DNA from: Acidobacteriota bacterium
GTDB taxonomy: Bacteria; Acidobacteriota; Terriglobia; UBA7540
Direction of reading: 5' to 3'
DNA: 48,047 nucleotides
NCBI GenBank assembly: GCA_021828285.1
Contig: JAKASG010000016.1
Coordinates: forward strand, 1-48,047
Position numbers and translations under genes: made by a program
Shown: piece by piece, positions 36,692 through 44,626 of the stretch
How positions within the stretch are numbered: the first letter of the stretch is position 1
Layout: each line of letters starts with the position of its first letter
Notes under the pieces: generated by a model
Databases searched by the model: none
What the model was told of the DNA's origin: nothing
Seen by the model: only the letters and a program-made list of their open reading frames with translations

Positions 36692-37000
36692 TCACGACGT
36701 TCGGCGCTTGAGCGGACGACGTTTTTCCAGATATTCCTCAAGGTCCTGGTCGGAGAGTGTGGCGTGCCGCGGAAGAGGTTGCTCGGGAGTTTCGAGATCT
36801 AGGTTTCTGCGCAGCTTTTGGTAGCAAAGGTCGGCGGCATCTTGGTAAGGCATGTGCGCCCCGACAAACGACTGATTGGAAATCGTGAAGGTAAACTCAC
36901 GATTTTCAGTTTTCCGGTCCACCACCAGGTAGAGGTAATCTCTTCCTCGCGGCTTCAAGTGAAATCCCAGGTATTGAATTTGCGCCGTTGTTTTTATCAT
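36692..37000 (-). CDS. uncharacterised 102-residue protein downstream of the cold-shock gene
   Basis: Starts with ATG 37000 and reads MIKTTAQIQYLGFHLKPRGR with alternating beta-type strands (DYLYLVVDRKTENREFTFTI) and a helical, basic C-terminus (EEYLEKRRPLKRRTS). No signal peptide or membrane segment. I do not recognise the family. It lies 63 bases downstream of csp on the same strand, so it may be co-transcribed and cold-responsive. Codon use is ordinary, which supports a real gene. Confidence 0.6.
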   Translation of the reverse strand: MIKTTAQIQYLGFHLKPRGRDYLYLVVDRKTENREFTFTISNQSFVGAHMPYQDAADLCYQKLRRNLDLETPEQPLPRHATLSDQDLEEYLEKRRPLKRRTS

Positions 37001-37063
37001 CTGAAGGGGCTTCGGCCCGCGTCAACTCACGAGGTGGGCGCGGGCACAAAGCCGCCGGGTGCC

Positions 37064-37273
37064 TCAGAGCTTGACTACGTGCTCTGCTTGCAACCCCTTC
37101 GGGCCCTTGGTGACCGTGAATTCCACTGTTTCGCCCTCGACGAGCGATTTGAATCCCTCTGCCTCAATGGCCGTGTGGTGAACGAAAACGTCATCCCCCG
37201 AAGAGCGCTGGATAAATCCATAACCCTTCGCATTGTTGAACCACTTCACTGTACCTTGTTCCTTTTCACTCAT
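37064..37273 (-). CDS. cspA: cold-shock domain protein (CspA family)
   Basis: A 69-residue single OB-fold protein: [17 protein letters not shown] (RNP1) and DVFVHHTAI (RNP2), followed by [18 protein letters not shown]. Binds single-stranded RNA/DNA, acting as an RNA chaperone. Preceded by a long leader with its own promoter (37422-37449), a known design for cold-regulated csp genes. Which conditions induce this copy cannot be read from sequence. Confidence 0.96.
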   Translation of the reverse strand: MSEKEQGTVKWFNNAKGYGFIQRSSGDDVFVHHTAIEAEGFKSLVEGETVEFTVTKGPKGLQAEHVVKL

Positions 37274-37345
37274 ATTGCTTCAATTGTCCTTTGTTCGCTG
37301 AATTGGCTCGATTTGCCATTGCAACCAGTCGCCAAAAATACAAAT

Positions 37346-37372
37346 GGCCACAAAATCATGGATTCTGTGGCC
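37346..37372 (-). promoter_or_regulatory. hairpin in the csp leader
   Basis: GGCCACA and TGTGGCC pair perfectly (seven pairs) around a 13-base loop, which itself contains the near-palindrome AATCCATGATT. It sits about 75 bases before the csp start codon, within the predicted transcript leader. It could be part of a temperature-responsive RNA structure. Confidence 0.45.
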
Positions 37373-37421
37373 AACAATTACGTCCGTGTCGTTCGGTCAC
37401 AAAGACTGATCAAGCATCTAG

Positions 37422-37449
37422 AGTATACACGATTCATTGGTTTTTGCAA
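37422..37449 (-). promoter_or_regulatory. promoter of csp
   Basis: Minus strand TTGCAA (37449-37444), spacer 16, TATACT (37427-37422). The transcript would start near 37414 and carry a leader of about 140 bases before the ATG at 37273. The rest of 37450-37809 contains no gene I can support. Confidence 0.6.
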
Positions 37450-37809
37450 AGGAATAAAACACGGCGAAGCTAAGAGCCTGGTTCGCCACCGGGCTCGTAG
37501 GGTAGGGCCTGCTCAAGCCCTTGCGGGACGATCGGAGCGCTGCCCGGCGCATCAAACTTCATCTCAACTCGTCTGGTGAGAAGTCGTCCATGGCCTTTTG
37601 ACATATCGAGGCTTGCGCATCCCAAGCCTTTACCCTGGCGTCCTGTGGTGAAAGGCCGCTTTTTTCGTCCCGACGGCACAATATCTCCGGGGTTAAGTAT
37701 ATTGAGGCTCGGCCGGCGAGGGAAGGCACGGAAAAGACTGTTCGGTCTTGTTGAATCGGGAGAAACAATTTGATGACGATTTGAGCTCGCTCCCGAACGG
37801 TGAAACGGG

Positions 37810-39063
37810 CTAGCTCGATTTGGGCGTGCGCAAGCGTTTTGCGAGGGCCTGCAGCAGCTTCCATCCGATGGCTCCGTTTCCTTCGACCAGCGGCCGGAAC
37901 TCCCAGAATGTGAGCCCATAGCAGAATAGTTCACTCGCAGCGGTCACTGTGGCCGCCCGCGGGCCGCCATCAATCAGGGCGATCTCGCCGAAATAATCGC
38001 CGGGACCGAGCGTTGCGAGGCGGACGCCTTTGCTCGTGACCTCGGCTTCCCCGGAATCGATAAGGAAGAAAGCTGCGCCTCCGGTACCTTCCACGATGAC
38101 GGGTTCGCCTTTCGCGAAGTGGCGCTCCTTCAGCAGACGGGCGATTTGCTCCACCTGCCTTCGATCCATATCGGCAAAGAGCGATACGCGTAGCAGTGCA
38201 GCCACGGGGTCGTGCATAGGCAGAGGGGGCGGTGCGACCTCGCTGTGCCCCTTGCCCGTGGTGATGGCGCGGCACTGAAGGAGATAAAGGTTTCCATCTT
38301 GGTACGCCCATTCGATGTCGCGCCGCGGGCCGTAGGCCTTCTCGCACTGGAGAGCGAGTTCATTCAGGGTTATGAGCTGAGCGTCATCGAGGCATAGTTG
38401 CGTCACCTCTGCGGCCGGAACCTGTTGCTCAAAAGTTCCGCCATTCGGCAACGGGCGAAGCGCGATGCGTTTTCGTCCGGTTTTTCGCTCGAGCACCTGC
38501 CCTGAGCGGTCGAGACGGAAGTGATCCGGCACAACGAGGCCGGAAACCACCGCTTCACCAAGGCCCCAACTGGCTTCAACCAGGCGCTCATCCGCTCCGC
38601 TTACCGGATTCTCGGTAAACATGACGCCAGCAACCGCCGGATTGAGAAGCGTCTGGACGACGACGCCAACGCTCGGTCGGGTAAATAGACCGACACGCTG
38701 ACGGTAAGTGATAGCCGAATCCGAATTTGCAGACCACCAGACCTCCCGCACGGCGTCTGGAACATCCGCTGCCGAGTGGATGTTGAGAACCGTCAGGTGC
38801 TGGCCCGCGAAGCTCGCGGCAGCGCCATCTTCGTCAACCGCCGATGACCGAACGGCAAACGGCGGACGCAGGCCGGCAATGGCCTTCGTCAGTTTTTCAA
38901 CGGCTTTATCATCCCGGGAGGCGATGGCCTCGACCAATTCGCCTGAAAGGGCGACACCGGGAGGGACCGGCAGGCCTTGGCGCACAGCCTGACCCAGGCC
39001 CACCGCTTTCGATCCGTAAAGCGACGTTTCACGCGCCTTCGCGAACGTCACGGCTTTCTTCAT
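37810..39063 (-). CDS. PEP-synthase/rifampin-phosphotransferase-type ATP-grasp domain fused to a cyclic-nucleotide-binding domain
   Basis: 417 residues in two parts. Residues 1-270 are the ATP/PEP-pyruvate-binding domain of PEP synthases and rifampin phosphotransferases: YGSKAVGLGQAV, FAVRSSAVDEDGAAASFAG, VAGVMFTENPVSG, ASWGLGEAVVSG and DIEWAYQDGNLYLLQCRAIT. Residues about 285-405 are a CRP/PKA-type cNMP-binding domain with an intact phosphate-binding cassette (FGEIALIDGGPRAATV, with Glu and Arg retained). No DNA-binding domain follows. The ATG overlaps the upstream gene's stop by four bases. The central and His domains of the normal enzyme are on that separate upstream gene. Substrate unknown; cNMP control of phosphotransfer is inference. 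Confidence 0.88.
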   Translation of the reverse strand: MKKAVTFAKARETSLYGSKAVGLGQAVRQGLPVPPGVALSGELVEAIASRDDKAVEKLTKAIAGLRPPFAVRSSAVDEDGAAASFAGQHLTVLNIHSAADVPDAVREVWWSANSDSAITYRQRVGLFTRPSVGVVVQTLLNPAVAGVMFTENPVSGADERLVEASWGLGEAVVSGLVVPDHFRLDRSGQVLERKTGRKRIALRPLPNGGTFEQQVPAAEVTQLCLDDAQLITLNELALQCEKAYGPRRDIEWAYQDGNLYLLQCRAITTGKGHSEVAPPPLPMHDPVAALLRVSLFADMDRRQVEQIARLLKERHFAKGEPVIVEGTGGAAFFLIDSGEAEVTSKGVRLATLGPGDYFGEIALIDGGPRAATVTAASELFCYGLTFWEFRPLVEGNGAIGWKLLQALAKRLRTPKSS

Positions 39064-40700
39064 CCAAGCACCGTAACTTCCCCCGCGTCTCCATCCACAC
39101 GCAGACGCGTACCATCGGCAATCCGCTCCGTTGCCTCGCGGGTGCCGACAACTCCGGGTATGCCGTACTCGCGCGCGACGATTGCCGCGTGTGAAAGAAG
39201 ACCGCCATTGTCGGTCACGATCCCGCCAAGGAGCGGCAACAGAATGTTAAAGGCTTCGGTCGTGGATTCGGTGACGAGCACATCGCCTTTGACGATTCTC
39301 CCGAACTCGGAAGGCCCGGAGACGCGCCGCGCGGGTCCTTCGTAGCGTCCTTTGCTGGCAGCGAGCCCGAAAAGCACCTTTTCTTCATTCTTCGCCTCGG
39401 AGCTGCCGAAGAGATGGCCCAAGGCAGCAAAGGTTGATCGCATGACCCGGCCGGTGGAGGGAGGCAGCTTTGAGAGATCGGGCGGCGGCGGCTCAGGCGG
39501 ACCGAGAAACGGCGGAGCCTCTTTCGCCGTATGAGCAGCGCGATATTGGGCGCGTTTTGCTAGCTCATCGGCGGTGGGCCCGCCCGTTCCCGCAACCAGC
39601 GCGCACATCTCATCAAAGCCGGCATCCAAGAGATGCTCCGCAGCCGCAATTCGACCGCGACCGGCAACCCGCCGGCCCGCCGCCAGCGCAGCGCGACGCA
39701 TGATGCCCGAAGCCCAGATGTCGCTATAGACACCTCGCTCGTCGCGAAGATGGTACACGAGCCGGGCTTCGCCGAGCAGTTCATCGAACTCCGCCTGGTG
39801 TGCCGCTGGAACCTGAGCGCGGACTTTGGCAATGCGCGCGTCCGCATCCGAAGCAGCCTGAGCTTCTCCAGAGACGGCCGTGCGGATGGCTCGTAGAAGT
39901 GCGTCCGGCAATTCAATCGCTGTGGGTTCGCAAATGTCGAAACCGTCAAGGAGCCGATTGCCGACCATGTCGAGGTAAGCAGCGAACGCTGCGCCCGCTT
40001 CACCCTGGATAGAACGTAATTTCGCAAGCGTTTGCGCGGGATCGCCTTCGGAGTTGAGCACTTCCCGCGCCGCCGCGTCTTCGGCGAACGCTTTCTTCAA
40101 CCGCACAAGTTCGCCGGATCCCCCTGCGGACACTTCCGCCGAACCACGCATCAGGTCCAGCAGGTCGGAGGGCGGCAACCCGGTCCAGGTTCCGGCATGA
40201 ACGAGGAAATCCCCGACGGGTACCATGGCGGCGCCGGTGAAATGCATGTGCTGCCTGATCATGGCCGAGTGGTGGTCGTGGCAGCGGCGCATATAAGCGA
40301 CAAGGTCTCCGTCGGAAAGGCCGTCCGGGTTGATGGCCTGCAGCTCTTTGTGCATGGCGACCGAGGAGGGTTTCCGTTTTTCATCCCATTCGTGAAGCTG
40401 TTCCCGCCAGAGCTTCTGCGCATAGACTTGTTCGGCGCGCTTGAAGCGCTCCGGGATTTCCGACTCAGGAGGCGGCAGCAATTGGCGATATGCGAACCCG
40501 TTCACGAAGGCGTATTGCAGTCCGTCCATGAGCAACCCATAGAAACGGGCAAAGTCATTCGAGCCTTGCTTTAGGGAAGGGGGATTAATTTCCTGATAGT
40601 AACGCGTCGCAGGCCGCGGGAAATGCACAGGGTCTTGTACCCATGGGCCGGGCGCCGGCGCTTCAAAGTGTAGTTCGGAGGAACTCTTTCGATCAGTCAC
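39060..40700 (-). CDS. PEP-utilising mobile (phosphohistidine) domain protein, partner of the cNMP/ATP-grasp gene
   Basis: A 546-residue protein. The C-terminal approximately 85 residues are the swivelling phosphohistidine domain: TDNGGLLSHAAIVAREYGIP with the catalytic His at about 504. The large N-terminal part (about 1-420, largely helical, WVQDPVHFPRPATRYYQEIN at the start) resembles the substrate-binding middle domain of rifampin-phosphotransferase/PEP-synthase relatives only loosely. Start GTG 40700 has AGGAG eight bases upstream. With the next gene it makes a complete but rearranged phosphotransferase: the His part is encoded first and the ATP part second. Known relatives inactivate rifamycins; this substrate is unproven. 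Confidence 0.85.
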   Translation of the reverse strand: MTDRKSSSELHFEAPAPGPWVQDPVHFPRPATRYYQEINPPSLKQGSNDFARFYGLLMDGLQYAFVNGFAYRQLLPPPESEIPERFKRAEQVYAQKLWREQLHEWDEKRKPSSVAMHKELQAINPDGLSDGDLVAYMRRCHDHHSAMIRQHMHFTGAAMVPVGDFLVHAGTWTGLPPSDLLDLMRGSAEVSAGGSGELVRLKKAFAEDAAAREVLNSEGDPAQTLAKLRSIQGEAGAAFAAYLDMVGNRLLDGFDICEPTAIELPDALLRAIRTAVSGEAQAASDADARIAKVRAQVPAAHQAEFDELLGEARLVYHLRDERGVYSDIWASGIMRRAALAAGRRVAGRGRIAAAEHLLDAGFDEMCALVAGTGGPTADELAKRAQYRAAHTAKEAPPFLGPPEPPPPDLSKLPPSTGRVMRSTFAALGHLFGSSEAKNEEKVLFGLAASKGRYEGPARRVSGPSEFGRIVKGDVLVTESTTEAFNILLPLLGGIVTDNGGLLSHAAIVAREYGIPGVVGTREATERIADGTRLRVDGDAGEVTVLG

Positions 40701-40877
40701 TGCATTTCTCCTCTCTCAGGTAAGTCCATCATCTTGCACCGCTGACCGCAATCAATGTTGATGGAAATTTATCTTCCACGCGCCTAAGCTTGGGGTCGCT
40801 GGATGGAATGACTTTGATTTAGCAATTTCGCGCTCTCCGGAAAGAGCTTAATTGCGCCATCGGGCACGAAGGAGAAT

Positions 40878-41552
40878 TCACATCATTACGCTCTTTTGAG
40901 CTTGCTGCTCGAAAAATTTATCACTGGGCACGGTCAAAGTCAAAATCAATCCTCGGCGTCCCCTGCACCTCGACATGAAAGTCGAACGCATGCGGGAGGG
41001 CCGGGACTCCATTCCGCCCCCGATTCGTTGATTCTCCGGCGGGGGCTGAGATTTGCCGGCCAAAATTGCCGCACAGTCTTCTTCCGTCACGACGCCCTTC
41101 AAGAGCGAAGGCCGGTTGGTTTCCTCTTCCTGAATTGGTTCTTTCGGCTTATAAAGCCTCTCTTTGATCTCCTCAAACTGCTGCGTGTCGGTGATGTATT
41201 TCCGTTGGGTATCGAGCGACGCGAGGGCTTTATATTCCTTGAGCGCAGCGATCGTCCGATCGCCGAATGCAGGATGTGTGGCGAAGAACGAAGTCCGGCT
41301 GGCGCAGCCTTCCTTCGTCGCCATCCAGTCGAAGAAGGTGATATTGCCCTCGGGACCGTAACCCGTTTCCCAGGCATAAAGGGACCGGCTGATGAACGTC
41401 GCCAATCGGATGATGCTGTGCTTTGTCCCACGGCTCGCCATTCGGGCCGCATGGCGCGCCGTGAAGTGGCTGATTTCATGGGTGATGACGCCTGCGAGCT
41501 CAGATTCATTCCGCGCCGCGGTGACGAGCCCGGCGTAGACAAAGAGATACAA
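40878..41552 (-). pseudogene. decayed M48-family zinc metallopeptidase
   Basis: The remaining protein has the zinc motif in LAGVITHEISHFTARHAARM (H25, E26, H29), and the later M48C-type segment AWETGYGPEGN...FFDWMATKEG...FFATHPAFGDR. Two parts are missing: the N-terminus before LYLFVYAGLVTAA, including any signal or anchor, and about 60 residues between RLATFISR and SLYAWETGYG that normally contain the third zinc ligand (the Glu of the EADxLG motif). It therefore looks catalytically dead. A TTG at 41552 has GGGGAGG six bases upstream, so a truncated protein might still be made. It abuts the divergent FecR-domain gene. Confidence 0.72.
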
Positions 41553-41597
41553 GCCTGTCCTCCCCGGCTTGCATCTAACTAGGCGGAGGTGATTTCT

Positions 41598-42413
41598 ATG
41601 AGGAAATTATGGAGCTTCGGCTGGATGACGCTAGCCCTAACTCTTGCGGCGGTAACACCCGGCATGGCAACGCCAGGGCGGATGCCGCTGCCCGGCCTGT
41701 TAAACTACATGCAAGGCCAAGTGCGCTTAGACGGACGTTCTGTATCGCCACGTCTCGTCGGGAGCGAAGCGCTTCAGCCAAGCCAAGTCCTTGAAACCGA
41801 AGACAGCAAAGCCGAAGTGCTCTTAACTCCAGGCGCCTTCCTTCGCATCGGCAATCATTCTGCTGTACGCATGCTTTCTACCAGCGTCGAAAATTCGCGG
41901 ATCAGGCTGGTGAAGGGAAAAGCATTGCTGAGGGCTGACAAGGTCATCAAGCACACCCTCTCCATCATGATGGACGGCACAACAACAAGAATCGATCAGA
42001 AAGGACTTTACGGGTTCAATGCGCGGCAGGAAACTATCGGTGTCCTCCAAGGCAGAGCAACCATCTACGAAGGCGATTCTCGATTCATCTTGAAAAAGGG
42101 GCACGAACTCGCTTTTGCCGGAGGCCAACCGTTCAACACCCAGAAGCTGAGCAAGCAAGCCTTTGAATCCGGCCGGCTCTTCCGATGGAGCCGACTCAGA
42201 GATAAGATTGAATCCAAGGCCCGGCAAAGCGTCCAACGCACCATCGCGCAGCGAGGCCGTTGGCACGGACCCGGGTGGTATTGGTCTCACTTCTGGGGCT
42301 TCTATGCCTATGTGCCCTCGGCGGGAGCGTACTTCAGCCCCTACGACAACCCCTACGCTATGGGCGGCTGGGATGGCTGGGGTGGCTGGGGCTGGGGCGA
42401 TGATGACGACTGA
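41598..42413 (+). CDS. FecR-domain secreted protein with W/G-rich acidic tail
   Basis: A 271-residue protein. Signal peptide (about 1-25, ending MATPG), then a FecR-like beta domain (about 45-165): LETEDSKAEVLLTPGAFLRIG, VKGKALLRAD and GVLQGRATIY. The C-terminus (from about 225) is aromatic and glycine-rich, with alternating Trp-Gly units (GGWDGWGGWGWG) ending in four Asp. FecR domains usually sense or scaffold at the envelope, but no sigma factor or anti-sigma partner is present. A near-perfect ribosome site (GGAGGTGA) supports ATG 41598 over GTG 41589. It diverges from the M48 remnant. Confidence 0.82.
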   Translation: MRKLWSFGWMTLALTLAAVTPGMATPGRMPLPGLLNYMQGQVRLDGRSVSPRLVGSEALQPSQVLETEDSKAEVLLTPGAFLRIGNHSAVRMLSTSVENSRIRLVKGKALLRADKVIKHTLSIMMDGTTTRIDQKGLYGFNARQETIGVLQGRATIYEGDSRFILKKGHELAFAGGQPFNTQKLSKQAFESGRLFRWSRLRDKIESKARQSVQRTIAQRGRWHGPGWYWSHFWGFYAYVPSAGAYFSPYDNPYAMGGWDGWGGWGWGDDDD

Positions 42414-42788
42414 GCGGGCTACCGGAGCGGCGCCCCGCCGCTCTCTGCAGAGGGCTGTGCGGTCACCCGATCATAAGCCTTCTTCTGGCCAAAACCCGGG
42501 GTCAATTCGCAGCTTGAATTGACCCCGGCGCCCCGCCGATAGATCGAATGGATGTGCGGTGGAACCTAACCGACGAATTGGGGTAAGCTCCAAACTCAGA
42601 CCGGCGATAGAGATTTGTTTGGGCGAACAGGCGAACTTGGGGATTCAGACTTGGGATGATTCTGGAATAGAAATCCCGCCCGGTTTGAGGCGCAAAGAGT
42701 CTGCCCTGTCTGCTGATGAAAGCCGGCGCCAGCCCGGTCTGCCGAGACGGCGTCGTGCAAATTGACGTTCGCTGCCGAAAAAGCCGAA
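42414..42788. other. intergenic region between the FecR and ferric-reductase-like genes
   Basis: 375 bases with no credible gene. The only clear structure is the 13-pair hairpin at 42497-42529. Short open frames in both directions lack ribosome sites and family features. Confidence 0.4.
42497..42529 (+). repeat. perfect 13-base-pair inverted repeat
   Basis: CCGGGGTCAATTC and GAATTGACCCCGG flank a seven-base loop. It is perfect and stable, without a U-run. It resembles REP-type hairpins with a GGGGTCA core; a related GACCCCAAT string (GGGGTCA core) occurs next to the tRNA-Leu fragment (near 44672). It could also act as a terminator for the FecR gene. Confidence 0.65.
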
Positions 42789-44144
42789 ATGGAAACAGCG
42801 ATCTACCCTATGCCAGCAGCACGCGGCGGCGGGGGCGGTTTTCTCCGGATATTTCTCTACCTTCTCATCACGGTCTTCGCGCTCATCCTGGCGACGCTCG
42901 TTCACCCACGGACCCACGACGGATTCATTCGTCAACTCGGCAGGAATTGTGGCCTGGTGGGGCTCACCCTCCTCGCTTTGCAGGTTGTCCTGGCGGCGCG
43001 CTTCAAGTGGATTGAGCGGCCCTTCGGGCTGGACATGATTTTACAGTTCCACAAGGTGGCTGGGGTAATTGCGCTGTGCCTCGTGTTGCTGCATGTCGTG
43101 CTGGTTTCCTGGGGCAGCGCGCATTGGTATCTGTTGACATCGATTGATGTGAGGTGGGAAGTGTGGTTGGGGCGGCTGGCCCTGCTCGCGCTGCTGACCA
43201 CGGTCGCCACCAGCCTCTTGCGCCGCAAGTTGAATATCGGGTTTGAAACCTGGCGTTCGTGGCACAACATTCTAGCCGTCGGCATCCTATCGTTCGCGTT
43301 CGTGCATAGCATCTCGATTGGCGGGGACCTAACGGCTCCCGCCATGCAGATTTACTGGGCGGCGGGGCTGGTGGGGGCTGGGACAATCTATCTCTTGCAC
43401 AGGATCGGCCGGCCGGCGAGGCTCAAACGCAACCCCTACACTGTGACCTCCGTCCGGCAGGAGGCGCCCAGGATCTGGACGATCCATCTTGAACCGTCTG
43501 CTGGCCAAAGCGTTTATCCTTACGCGCCCGGACAGTTCCATTACATCACCTTCCGGCGGGGCAGAGGGCTTCCGGTGGAGGAGCACGTTTGGACCATTTC
43601 CTCGACGCCCACCCGTCACGGCATCGCCTCAACCATTAAGGAATTGGGTGACTTCACTGCCACCATCGGACAAACCCAGGTCGGCGACCGGGCCGATATT
43701 GACGGGCCTTACGGGCGGTGCTCATACGTCTTTTATCCCGAGGAGGACGAACTGGTGTTCATCTGCGGCGGTATCGGCGTCACGCCATTTCTGGCCATGC
43801 TCCGCCACATGCACGATACGGGTTCGCGCAAGAAAGTATTGCTCCTGTGGGGCAACAGGACAGAGCAGGAACTCGTAGCCCGTCAGGAACTCGACCAGAT
43901 CGCCAAATCCGGCCGGCCTCAATTGAAGGTCGTGCTCTTCCTCACCAAGCCCGGCCCGGATTGGCAAGGGGAACAAGGACGCATCGGCAAGGAGGCGATC
44001 GCCAAATGTCTGGGGCCGCAAGCGGGGGCGCTAAGAGGGGCCTACGTATGCTGCCCGCCGCCGATGTCCATGGTTATCATCGGCGCGCTCCATGATCTTG
44101 GGGTGCCGGGAGACAGAATCCACTATGAGGGGTTCTCTCTCTAA
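42789..44144 (+). CDS. membrane ferric-reductase-like flavocytochrome (NAD(P)H oxidoreductase)
   Basis: About 451 residues. The N-terminal half has six membrane helices with paired histidines for two haems (FHKVAGVIALCLVLLHVVLV and SWHNILAVGILSFAFVHSI), as in ferric reductases, NOX and YedZ-type domains. The C-terminal half is a ferredoxin-reductase module: FAD part YPYAPGQFHYITF and EEHVWTISSTP, NAD part CGGIGVTPFLAMLRHM, ending YVCCPPPMS (normally CGPPPM). Moves electrons from NAD(P)H across the membrane to an iron or other acceptor. The start is uncertain: ATG 42789 or TTG 42762, neither with a good ribosome site. A small membrane protein follows. Confidence 0.88.
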   Translation: METAIYPMPAARGGGGGFLRIFLYLLITVFALILATLVHPRTHDGFIRQLGRNCGLVGLTLLALQVVLAARFKWIERPFGLDMILQFHKVAGVIALCLVLLHVVLVSWGSAHWYLLTSIDVRWEVWLGRLALLALLTTVATSLLRRKLNIGFETWRSWHNILAVGILSFAFVHSISIGGDLTAPAMQIYWAAGLVGAGTIYLLHRIGRPARLKRNPYTVTSVRQEAPRIWTIHLEPSAGQSVYPYAPGQFHYITFRRGRGLPVEEHVWTISSTPTRHGIASTIKELGDFTATIGQTQVGDRADIDGPYGRCSYVFYPEEDELVFICGGIGVTPFLAMLRHMHDTGSRKKVLLLWGNRTEQELVARQELDQIAKSGRPQLKVVLFLTKPGPDWQGEQGRIGKEAIAKCLGPQAGALRGAYVCCPPPMSMVIIGALHDLGVPGDRIHYEGFSL

Positions 44145-44153
44145 GGAGGAACA

Positions 44154-44306
44154 TTGAGACACGGACGGTCAGGACATCTTTGGCGAGCCATCATCCTGCT
44201 CGCCGCAGTGGTGGCTGCTTTCATCATCGTGAGTGCGGCCATCCGGTACAACCGCAGCGCGGGTTTGTTTGATGCCCCTAAACAACCCCCCCCCCGCCGC
44301 CGTTAA
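44154..44306 (+). CDS. 50-residue single-pass membrane protein
   Basis: TAAGGAGG overlaps the stop of the preceding flavocytochrome gene and is ideally spaced before TTG 44154. The product is basic at the N-terminus (MRHGRSGHLWR), has one membrane helix (AIILLAAVVAAFIIVSAAI) and a Pro/Arg-rich tail ending in PPPRRR, produced by a run of ten C bases. Topology would be N-in with the tail outside. No family recognised. It may be an accessory subunit of the flavocytochrome; this is inference from coupling. Confidence 0.65.
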   Translation: MRHGRSGHLWRAIILLAAVVAAFIIVSAAIRYNRSAGLFDAPKQPPPRRR

Positions 44307-44626
44307 GAGCGAAAACAAGGCAGCTTACCAAGCGCGGGGGATTCGATGAAGGAAGTTGCCGATCAGGTGGCTCAGCCTTGTCCGCCGAACAACAGGGTCG
44401 CTGACGCCCGAGAGTACGAACTCGGGCTGGAAGCAAAGAAGCTCAGTCTTCTAAGACCGAACGCCGGGCTAAAGAAGCCCCCGCCAAATCGCCCGGAATT
44501 GCGTCCAGCGGAATTTGCGCATTTCGCCTGACTCCCTTACCACGCGGGGCACACCTGCTTGACATTCCAAAAATCGCTGGACAATGCATTCAGCGTAAGT
44601 TAATCAATAGAGAAGAGTTGATATTT

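Noticed and set aside
37559-37864. A 101-codon minus-strand frame before the cNMP/ATP-grasp stop
   Set aside because: No ribosome site, overlaps the end of the real gene, and the translation shows no recognisable feature.
44346-44531. A 61-codon plus-strand frame after the small membrane protein
   Set aside because: It has a purine run before the ATG, but the protein has no hydrophobic, domain or conserved pattern; not enough to call a gene.
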